Shown here piece after piece: positions 25,709 to 31,879 of a DNA stretch of 31,879 nt. The DNA lies in NCBI GenBank assembly GCA_028709105.1, contig JAQVYD010000003.1, forward strand, positions 1-31,879, given 5' to 3'. The notes under the pieces were generated by a model. That model ran no database searches and was not told where the DNA came from. It saw only the letters and a list, made by a program, of their open reading frames with translations. Source of the DNA: Clostridia bacterium (GTDB taxonomy: Bacteria; Bacillota; Peptococcia; DRI-13; DTU073). A program made the position numbers and the translations under genes. The stretch's first letter is position 1. The number at the start of each line of letters is the position of its first letter.

Positions 25709-26795
25709 TGATGAAGAGCCGCGGGAAAAGAAATATTTTGCAGTAAGGGGTCTGGAAAAAGAGGAAATAAGTGATTTTTTGGCGAAGTTAAAAGAAAAAT
25801 CTTTTCGGGGTGACCAGGTTTTTCGCTGGGTGCAGGCACAAGCTGTCCAATCTTGGGCGGAAATGACTAATTTAAGTGTTGACCTGCAAGAAAAACTGGC
25901 GAGCACTTTTAGTTTAGTGCCTTTAAAGTTAGTTCAGGAACAGGTTAGCCGCGATGGCACACGTAAATATCTGTGGGAATTGGTAGATGGGCAGAGAATA
26001 GAGAGTGTCCTGCTTTTCCACGCAGGGGATTTTACGAGAAAGCGGACGACACTTTGTCTTTCTACTCAGGTGGGCTGTCCGATGGGTTGTGGTTTTTGTG
26101 CCACAGGGAAACTAGGTTTTACCAGAAATCTTACTGTAGGAGAAATAGTAAGTCAGGTTTTAGACCTTACGGCGTTACAGCGACATAGAGAAGGACTGCG
26201 GCAAGAACAGTTTAAAATAAATAATCTTGTTTATATGGGAATGGGGGAACCTCTTTTAAACTTGCCTGTTGTCTTAAAAAGTATTAAACTATTGAATTAT
26301 AAAGATGGTCAAAATATTGGCATCAGACGCATCACCATCTCTACTTGTGGTCTTGTTCCACAGATTGACCAATTGGCCGCAGCAGGACTTGATTTCGTTT
26401 TAGCAGTTTCTCTGCATGCTCCTAATAATGAATTGCGTAATCGAATTATGCCGATCAATCGGCAGTATCCGTTAGAAAAGTTACTTAATGCCTGTCGTCG
26501 TTATATTAAGCAAACAGGGCAGAGGATAACTTTTGAATATGTATTAATAAAGGGGTTTAATGATAGTTTACAAGCAGCAGCCGAGTTGGCAGCTCTTTTA
26601 CGGGGGATGAAGGCTAATCTTAATGTCATCCCTGTTAATACAATTGGTGGCAGGCAATATCAAAGACCGTCTTTTGAGGATATTCAGCGTTTTGTTTCTT
26701 TTCTGCAAGAAAAAGGGATTGCTGCAGTTCTTCGTGAAGAAAAAGGCAGTGATATTGCCGGGGCTTGTGGTCAGTTGGCAGGTGGTTTGGAGTGA
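25683..26795 (+). CDS. rlmN: Dual-specificity 23S rRNA / tRNA (adenine-C2) methyltransferase
   Basis: A 370-residue radical SAM enzyme that methylates A2503 of 23S rRNA and A37 of some tRNAs. The 4Fe-4S ligands are Cys132, Cys136 and Cys139 (GCPMGCGFC). Cys125 (TLCLSTQ) and Cys362 (DIAGACGQ) match the two catalytic cysteines of the E. coli enzyme, and GMGEPLLN is the SAM-binding motif. The start is TTG 25683, inside rsmB, with GGAGGG 8 bases upstream (25669-25674). ATG codons at 25708 and 25711 are out of frame and are not the start. Confidence 0.95.
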   Translation: MPDCRKEFNDEEPREKKYFAVRGLEKEEISDFLAKLKEKSFRGDQVFRWVQAQAVQSWAEMTNLSVDLQEKLASTFSLVPLKLVQEQVSRDGTRKYLWELVDGQRIESVLLFHAGDFTRKRTTLCLSTQVGCPMGCGFCATGKLGFTRNLTVGEIVSQVLDLTALQRHREGLRQEQFKINNLVYMGMGEPLLNLPVVLKSIKLLNYKDGQNIGIRRITISTCGLVPQIDQLAAAGLDFVLAVSLHAPNNELRNRIMPINRQYPLEKLLNACRRYIKQTGQRITFEYVLIKGFNDSLQAAAELAALLRGMKANLNVIPVNTIGGRQYQRPSFEDIQRFVSFLQEKGIAAVLREEKGSDIAGACGQLAGGLE

Positions 26796-26806
26796 GGTGA
26801 AAAACC

Positions 26807-27523
26807 TTGTGGGCAAAGGCTTTGTCTGAAACCGGTCGCGTCAGAAAAGATAATCAGGATAATTATTTGGTCTCTACGGAGAGAGGCCTTTTTGTTGTGG
26901 CTGACGGGATGGGCGGTCATGCCGGGGGAAAGGTGGCCAGCAGTATTGCCAAACAAGTGTTAGCTGAAGAAATAGTCCCTTCGCCGGTTGCTGCTGATTG
27001 TGGCAAGCTGCTTTTAAAAGCGTTGCTTAAAGCGAATGATTTGATTCTGCAGCAAGGACAGGAACAAGCATATTTGGGGATGGGGACAACCGTGACGGCG
27101 GCGATGTTTGGTGCCGGAAGATTATATCTGGCTCATATTGGTGACAGCAGAGCTTATTTGTTCAGAGGAGGCAGTTTACAGCTTTTGACGCAAGATCATT
27201 CTTTGGTTAATGAGTTATTGCAAAAAGGTGAATTAACGCAGGAAGAAGCGAAGCATCATCCGCGTCGTAATATCCTTACCAGAGCCTTAGGAATTACTGA
27301 AAATCCGCAGATTGATCTTTTGGATTTATCTGTACAGAAGGGCGATTTGTTGTTATTGTGTACAGACGGTTTGCATAATCAGGTCTATGAAGAAGAGCTT
27401 ACGCAAATTCTGGCGGCGGAGGGAGAGGGCTTGCTGGAAACAAAGGTGAAAAGAATGGTTAATCTGGCTTTGGAACGTGGCGGTAATGATAATATTACCG
27501 TAGTTCTTATTCAGGATAAGTAA
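26807..27523 (+). CDS. stp: PP2C-family serine/threonine protein phosphatase
   Basis: A 238-residue metal-dependent phosphatase (PrpC/Stp group). It shows the PP2C motifs in order: RKDNQDNYL, VVADGMGGHAGG (metal ligand Asp33), HIGDSRAYLF, CTDGLHNQV and GGNDNITVVL. It opposes the kinase PrkC encoded next. TTG is the start, with GAGGTG 8 bases upstream overlapping the rlmN stop codon. Cytoplasmic: no signal or membrane segment. Confidence 0.95.
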   Translation: MWAKALSETGRVRKDNQDNYLVSTERGLFVVADGMGGHAGGKVASSIAKQVLAEEIVPSPVAADCGKLLLKALLKANDLILQQGQEQAYLGMGTTVTAAMFGAGRLYLAHIGDSRAYLFRGGSLQLLTQDHSLVNELLQKGELTQEEAKHHPRRNILTRALGITENPQIDLLDLSVQKGDLLLLCTDGLHNQVYEEELTQILAAEGEGLLETKVKRMVNLALERGGNDNITVVLIQDK

Positions 27524-27562
27524 ATGTTTTTAGTTGAGGTTCGCGGAGAAAGGGGTGAGACG

Positions 27563-29206
27563 GTGATTGGGAAGCTTTTGGGCAATCGTTATGAGCTTTT
27601 AGAACAAGTTGGCGGCGGAGGTATGGCCTTAGTCTATCGGGCTAAGGATGTTTATCTTAATCGGATTGTCGCGATAAAAATTTTGCGGGAGCAATTTACC
27701 AGTGATGAAGAGTTTGTGACGCGTTTTCGCCGTGAAGCTCAAGCCGTCGCCAGTCTTTCTCATCATAATATTGTTAGTATTTACGATGTGGGGCAGGATG
27801 GCGGGACTTATTATTTAGTGATGGAAATGGTAGAAGGGCGGGATCTGAAAGCCTTAATCAAAGAAAAAAGTCCTTTTTCTACGCGGGAAACAGTAGAGCT
27901 TGCTACCCAGATTTGTGATGCTCTGGCTCATGCGCATGAACATCAAATTATTCACCGTGATATTAAACCTCATAATATTATTATTACTAGTGAAGGCAAG
28001 GCTAAAGTGACTGATTTTGGTTTAGCCCGGGCTGTTTCTATGGCTACGGTAACACATACCGGTAATATCATGGGTTCTGTCCATTATTTTTCTCCCGAAC
28101 AAGCTAGGGGAGAGATTGCCGATGAAAAATCAGATATTTATTCTCTGGGGGTCGTCCTTTATGAAATGGTTACGGGTAAACTTCCTTTTGAGGGTGAATC
28201 CCCCATTAGTATCGCACTTAGTAAAATCCAAAATGACCCTGTGGTCCCTTCGGAAATTAATCCGCAAATAGGAGAAGCTTTAGAAAAGGTTATTCTAAGG
28301 GCGATGGCTAAAGATCCGAGAAAACGATATGCTTCTATCTCTGAATTAAGGCGCAATCTTCTTTCTGCAGGGTTGTATAATCGTGTGGAAAATGATGGTT
28401 CGATCAAAGCGATGGAGGATACGATTGTTTTGCCGCGGCTTCGTAAAGAGGAGCAAGGTAAAACAGAGAAAAGCAATTTGGCTGCACCGCTTAAATTATG
28501 GACATGGGTCATGGTGGCTTTACTTATTGTTGGTTTTCTTCTGGGGATGTATTTATCGGCAACGGTACTTGCTAAGGGTGAAGTTGCCGTACCCGACCTC
28601 GCTAATAAAACAATGGAGGAGGCTGGAAGGGAGCTGGAGCAATATGGTTTGATCTTGGTATCGGGGCAAACCATCCATCACCCTACGCTTGCCGAAGGTT
28701 TAATTATTTCACAAACACCTAAAGCTGAAGAAATCGTTAAAAAAAATGGAAAAATAGAAGTAACCATAAGTAAAGGCCCGTTAATGGTGGAAGTCCCTCC
28801 TGTTCTGGATATTTCTCTTGCCGCGGCGGAAATCGCGCTCTCCAATCAGGGTTTGCTTAGTGATCCTGCTCATGTTTATCATAATCAAATTGCCGTAGGT
28901 CATGTAGTGCATCAGGATCCTGAAGCCGGGCAAACGGTGGCCCAGGGAACCACGGTTAAATTAATTATTAGTAAAGGACCGCAGCCGGTTTGGATTAAGA
29001 TGCCTCAACTTACAGGTTATAGTTTGACTGAGGCGAAAAGCATCTTGGAGAGTAATAGTCTTGATTTAGGTGTAGTTCAACCGGAAACCAGTTACCGCTA
29101 TCCGAAAGAGATTGTTTTACGTCAGGATCCAGGCGCTGAAAGTGAAATATTGCAGGGAATGATCGTTAATTTAGTGGTTAGTGCGGGACCGGGTCCCGAA
29201 TGGTAA
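27563..29206 (+). CDS. prkC: PASTA-domain serine/threonine protein kinase
   Basis: A 547-residue membrane kinase that senses peptidoglycan fragments. The kinase domain (about 10-270) has the glycine loop GGGGMA, Lys39 in AIKIL, HRDIKPHN with catalytic Asp133, and DFGLA with Asp151. A juxtamembrane linker holds a plausible TI phospho-site region, a single membrane helix spans 313-336, and three PASTA repeats follow (about 339-405, 406-474, 475-547). Start GTG 27563 has AGGGGTGAG before it and gives the family start MIGKLLGNRYELL; an in-frame ATG at 27524 is possible but has a weak site. Confidence 0.95.
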   Translation: MIGKLLGNRYELLEQVGGGGMALVYRAKDVYLNRIVAIKILREQFTSDEEFVTRFRREAQAVASLSHHNIVSIYDVGQDGGTYYLVMEMVEGRDLKALIKEKSPFSTRETVELATQICDALAHAHEHQIIHRDIKPHNIIITSEGKAKVTDFGLARAVSMATVTHTGNIMGSVHYFSPEQARGEIADEKSDIYSLGVVLYEMVTGKLPFEGESPISIALSKIQNDPVVPSEINPQIGEALEKVILRAMAKDPRKRYASISELRRNLLSAGLYNRVENDGSIKAMEDTIVLPRLRKEEQGKTEKSNLAAPLKLWTWVMVALLIVGFLLGMYLSATVLAKGEVAVPDLANKTMEEAGRELEQYGLILVSGQTIHHPTLAEGLIISQTPKAEEIVKKNGKIEVTISKGPLMVEVPPVLDISLAAAEIALSNQGLLSDPAHVYHNQIAVGHVVHQDPEAGQTVAQGTTVKLIISKGPQPVWIKMPQLTGYSLTEAKSILESNSLDLGVVQPETSYRYPKEIVLRQDPGAESEILQGMIVNLVVSAGPGPEW

Positions 29207-29287
29207 GGGGAGCAGGAGGCAATTTATAATTCATAATGCATAATGAGGTTCAGGGGCAAGGTTTTGTGAAGGGATTGGGGGTAAGGT

Positions 29288-30208
29288 GTGAAGTTTACCG
29301 GAATTATCGTCAAGGGCTATAGTGGCTTTTATTATGTACTCGAAGAAAACATCGTCCAAGGGGAACAAGGCACAGCGGAAAAGAAGGTTTGGCAATGTTC
29401 TTTAAGGGGGAAGCTTCGTCTGCAAAAACAAACTTTTTTTCCCGGGGATCGGGTTGTTTGTACAAGAACAGATGAAATCTTGGGTAAAGCTGTCTTGGAA
29501 GAAGTTTTACCTCGTCGGACAGAGTTGTCCAGACCGTCTGTGGCTAATGTTGACCAGGTGGTAATTATGACGGCTTTAGCAGAACCGGAGCCTGATTTAC
29601 AGCTTCTTGATCGGATGATGATTATGGCTGTATATTATGGGGTAAAGCCGATCCTCTGTTTTAATAAGGCGGATCTTGTTACTGCGCAGCAGACGGTAAA
29701 CTTAACGAAAAAATATGTGCCCACGGGGTATCCCGTTATCGTGATCAGCGCTTTTAAAGGCTGGGGGTTACAGGAATTAAAAGCATTGCTGCAGAATAAA
29801 ATTTCTGTTTTGGCAGGATCCTCGGGGGTAGGGAAATCAAGTCTATTGAATTCTCTAGAACAACAATTTTCTTTACTTACGGGGAAGGTTAGTAAAAAAA
29901 ACAGTCGGGGGAGACATACGACGCGACATGTGGAGTTGCTTCCTCTTGCCGATGGTGGTTTGTTGGCTGATACTCCCGGCTTTAGCAGGTTGTCTTTACC
30001 TCAAAAAATGAAGAGAGAAGAGTTAATTAAATATTATCCGGATTTTCTTCATTATCATGCTTCATGTAAATTCAATACTTGTTTGCATCGAGAAGAACCG
30101 GGGTGTGGTGTTAAAGCAGCAGTCGAACAAGGTTTGCTTGATGCCGGCAGGTATCAGCGTTATCTGGAAGTTTTGACAGAGGTTATTGTCGAAGAAAGGA
30201 GATATTAG
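29288..30208 (+). CDS. rsgA: Ribosome small-subunit biogenesis GTPase
   Basis: A 306-residue circularly permuted GTPase that checks late 30S assembly. An N-terminal OB fold (about 1-75) is followed by the GTPase in permuted order: NKAD (126-129), P-loop GSSGVGKS (177-184) and DTPGF (228-232). The zinc finger has Cys260, Cys265, His267 and Cys273. GTG start after a GGGGG run. In B. subtilis the homologue CpgA is a PrkC substrate, which fits its place next to the kinase. Confidence 0.95.
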   Translation: MKFTGIIVKGYSGFYYVLEENIVQGEQGTAEKKVWQCSLRGKLRLQKQTFFPGDRVVCTRTDEILGKAVLEEVLPRRTELSRPSVANVDQVVIMTALAEPEPDLQLLDRMMIMAVYYGVKPILCFNKADLVTAQQTVNLTKKYVPTGYPVIVISAFKGWGLQELKALLQNKISVLAGSSGVGKSSLLNSLEQQFSLLTGKVSKKNSRGRHTTRHVELLPLADGGLLADTPGFSRLSLPQKMKREELIKYYPDFLHYHASCKFNTCLHREEPGCGVKAAVEQGLLDAGRYQRYLEVLTEVIVEERRY

Positions 30209-30210
30209 CA

Positions 30211-30864
30211 ATGGTTTTATTAGCGACATCAATTTTATCGGCTGATTTTAGCCAATTAGGAAAATCCGTAGCCTATGTGGAAAAGGCTGGAGCCCATTGG
30301 GTACACATTGATGTGATGGATGGTCATTTTGTACCTAATCTCACCGTAGGACCTGTGGTGATTAAGGCCTTACGCTCACAAAGTCAGCTTTTATTTGATG
30401 TTCATCTGATGATTGAGAATCCGGAGCTTTATTTACGGGATTTTCGGAGAGCCGGTGCCGATTTAATTACCGTGCATGCCGAGACTTGTCCTCATTTACA
30501 CCGTACTATCCAGATGATTAAGGATCTGGGTGCTAAAGCAGGGGTCGCTTTAAATCCACATACTCCCTTACAGGTAGTTGAGTATCTGTTAGAAGATTTG
30601 GATTTGGTGCTTTTAATGACGGTTAATCCTGGTTTTGGCGGGCAGCATTTTATTCCGGCTGTTCTTCCTAAAATTAAGCTGTTAAAACAATGGGCACAGG
30701 AAAGGAATCCTGATTTATATATTCAGGTAGATGGGGGTATTAATAGGGAGACTGCTCCTTTGGTTGTACAAGCCGGGGCCAATGTACTTGTTGCCGGTTC
30801 CGCAGTGTTTAATAATCCGGATCCGGCACAGGCTGTAGCCCAATTACTGGAAGCATATGAATAA
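30211..30864 (+). CDS. rpe: Ribulose-phosphate 3-epimerase
   Basis: A 217-residue TIM-barrel enzyme that interconverts ribulose 5-phosphate and xylulose 5-phosphate. Signatures are HIDVMDGHFVPNLT (Asp34), DVHLMI (His65), MTVNPGFGGQ (136-145) and VDGGIN (Asp174). AAAGGAG lies before the ATG, inside the end of rsgA. The stop codon TAA leads directly into a terminator hairpin. Confidence 0.96.
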   Translation: MVLLATSILSADFSQLGKSVAYVEKAGAHWVHIDVMDGHFVPNLTVGPVVIKALRSQSQLLFDVHLMIENPELYLRDFRRAGADLITVHAETCPHLHRTIQMIKDLGAKAGVALNPHTPLQVVEYLLEDLDLVLLMTVNPGFGGQHFIPAVLPKIKLLKQWAQERNPDLYIQVDGGINRETAPLVVQAGANVLVAGSAVFNNPDPAQAVAQLLEAYE

Positions 30865-30889
30865 GCCGCCTAAGGCGGCTGTCGTTTTT
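30864..30889 (+). terminator. Intrinsic terminator after rpe
   Basis: AGCCGCC (30864-30870) and GGCGGCT (30874-30880) form a 7-bp GC-rich stem with a TAA loop, followed by GTCG and five T residues. It starts at the last base of the rpe stop codon. It may end the main transcript here or only attenuate thiN. Confidence 0.8.
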
Positions 30890-30923
30890 ATAGGGAAATA
30901 TTGAGAAGAAAGGATTAAGGGCG

Positions 30924-31613
30924 TTGAAAGAATTAAACAAGTTTAAATGTGTCATTGTTTCCGGTGGTCTGTTAGAAGATGAGGCTTACCATCGGCAGAT
31001 AATAAAAGAGGCAAAAATGGTTATTTGTGCCGATAGTGGGGCTAGGCATGTCCTCAGATTAGGGATAACACCGTCTTTAGTGGTGGGCGATTTAGATTCT
31101 TTGGCGGCGGAAGAAATAAAAGAATTAAAAAAGCGCGGTGTAAAATTTGTGCAATATCCACGGGAAAAGGATTATGCCGATACTTACTACGCTTTGCTGA
31201 AAGCTTTGGAGTTCGGGTATGAGGGTATTGCCATGGTAGCTTGTTTGGGCGGAAGGTTTGACCATGCTCTGTCTAATATCATGTTATTAGCTTTACCTCA
31301 AGTCAGGGCGCTGGATGTTCGCATTTTAGAACCTTGTCAAGAAATATTTTTAATTAAACCCAAGATGAAATTATGGGGGCAAAAAGGAGAAATACTCTCC
31401 CTTTTACCTCTAAGCGAAGAAGTAACAGGAATAACTACCTCCGGTTTATATTATCAAGTTCCCGCCGGAAGATTTACGATGGGCTTGCCACTGGGGGTTA
31501 GTAATGTTTTTACTGACGAAGTGGTGGAGCTTTCTCTGGAAAAGGGTTTATTGCTGGGTATTCACATTAAAAAAGAAAAAAGCGGTGATTTCCGCTTTCT
31601 CTTCTCCAGTTAA
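30924..31613 (+). CDS. thiN: Thiamine pyrophosphokinase
   Basis: A 229-residue enzyme that transfers pyrophosphate from ATP to thiamine. Motifs seen: CADSGARHV (35-43), VVGDLDSL (53-60), the EKDYADTYYAL metal and substrate segment (81-91), GGRFDHALSN and a C-terminal binding domain with TTSGLYYQV and GVSNVFTDE. TTG start with AAGAAAGGA about 9 bases upstream. It sits at the Bacillus yloS position. Its last codons overlap a hairpin that serves as the terminator for rpmB on the other strand. Confidence 0.93.
   Translation: MKELNKFKCVIVSGGLLEDEAYHRQIIKEAKMVICADSGARHVLRLGITPSLVVGDLDSLAAEEIKELKKRGVKFVQYPREKDYADTYYALLKALEFGYEGIAMVACLGGRFDHALSNIMLLALPQVRALDVRILEPCQEIFLIKPKMKLWGQKGEILSLLPLSEEVTGITTSGLYYQVPAGRFTMGLPLGVSNVFTDEVVELSLEKGLLLGIHIKKEKSGDFRFLFSS
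31568..31598 (-). terminator. Intrinsic terminator of rpmB, inside the end of thiN
   Basis: On the minus strand AAAGCGG pairs with CCGCTTT (7 bp, 6-base loop AAATCA), and the second arm runs into TTTCTTTTTT, an ideal U-tract. The position is about 56 bases after the rpmB stop. The same bases encode the last part of ThiN on the + strand, where no U-tract follows. Confidence 0.8.
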
Positions 31614-31653
31614 AGACGATTAAATTTATCGTTCTGCCCTTAAAATGTTTAAA

Positions 31654-31845
31654 TTAAATAACTCGTTCAATTTTACCCGAACGGAGGCAGCGTGTACATA
31701 CTTTCAGTTTTACTGGTGTTCCCTTGATTTTTGTTCTAACTGTCTGTAAATTAGGAGCCCAAGTTTTCTTGGAACGTCTATGTGAATGACTGACTTTCAT
31801 TCCTGTGACTTTGCCTTTATCACAAATATCGCATTTGTTGGACAT
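31654..31845 (-). CDS. rpmB: 50S ribosomal protein L28
   Basis: A 63-residue L28 of the zinc-binding type: Cys5-x2-Cys8 and Cys50-x2-Cys53 form a zinc ribbon. The basic middle VSHSHRRSKKTW is the family signature for 23S rRNA contact. ATG is preceded on the minus strand by GGAGGTGGAG. It converges with thiN. The promoter is only partly inside the window. Confidence 0.97.
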   Translation of the reverse strand: MSNKCDICDKGKVTGMKVSHSHRRSKKTWAPNLQTVRTKIKGTPVKLKVCTRCLRSGKIERVI

Positions 31846-31879
31846 ATAATCTCCACCTCCTTAAAGCATATCACTTTGT

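Noticed and set aside
28159..28674. A 171-codon minus-strand frame opposite prkC
   Set aside because: Shadow frame with low-complexity composition and no motif.
29184..29198. GC-rich palindrome at the end of prkC as a terminator
   Set aside because: The loop is too small and no T-run follows; it encodes the Gly-Pro end of PrkC.

Overview
The window is a dense block of bacterial housekeeping genes, 33 in all (two-thirds of them with ATG starts, about a third GTG or TTG), almost entirely on the + strand. It suggests a low-GC Gram-positive bacterium of the Clostridia, probably a Peptococcaceae-like lineage. The evidence is the split glycine decarboxylase (gcvPA/gcvPB), the DapL route to diaminopimelate, strong GGAGG-type ribosome binding sites, and a gene order that closely follows the B. 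subtilis lspA-rluD-pyrR and yloA-to-rpmB regions. This assignment is inference from content and synteny, not from a search.

Layout. 1-3436: end of gcvT, then gcvH, gcvPA and gcvPB of the glycine cleavage system. 3521-3991: a HAD-fold protein lacking the catalytic aspartates. 4069-5760: an ACT-domain protein paired with a UPF0210 (DUF711) protein behind its own extended -10 promoter. 5881-8255: DUF5665 membrane protein, lspA, rluD, pyrR. 8259-10016 (minus): rqcH, an NFACT-family ribosome quality-control factor, convergent with pyrR. 10254-13058: a SERCA-type Ca2+ P-type ATPase. 13074-15138: dapF and dapL for meso-diaminopimelate/lysine. 15172-31613: a long, tightly packed run yicC, remA, gmk, rpoZ, coaBC, metK, priA, def, fmt, DUF116, rsmB, rlmN, stp, prkC, rsgA, rpe, thiN. 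31654-31845 (minus): rpmB, convergent with thiN.

Functionally the right two thirds serve translation, replication restart, nucleotide/cofactor supply and PASTA-kinase signalling, and the neighbours are coupled by overlaps or gaps of a few bases. Relative to the Bacillus order, dapF-dapL, metK and the DUF116 gene are extra, and spoVM is missing between thiN and rpmB.

The least ordinary signal is a family of palindromic repeats built on a CAAGGGGACGGGG core. Two complete copies form perfect long inverted repeats (6655-6719 and 10091-10169); the first supplies the last residues of LspA. A half copy lies in the end of rqcH (8273-8290), and a variant with a different stem precedes the HAD-like gene (3486-3516). 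I see no CRISPR array, tRNA, rRNA, insertion sequence or prophage, and no stretch above 300 bases without a gene; the largest gap (10017-10253) holds the second repeat and the rqcH promoter.
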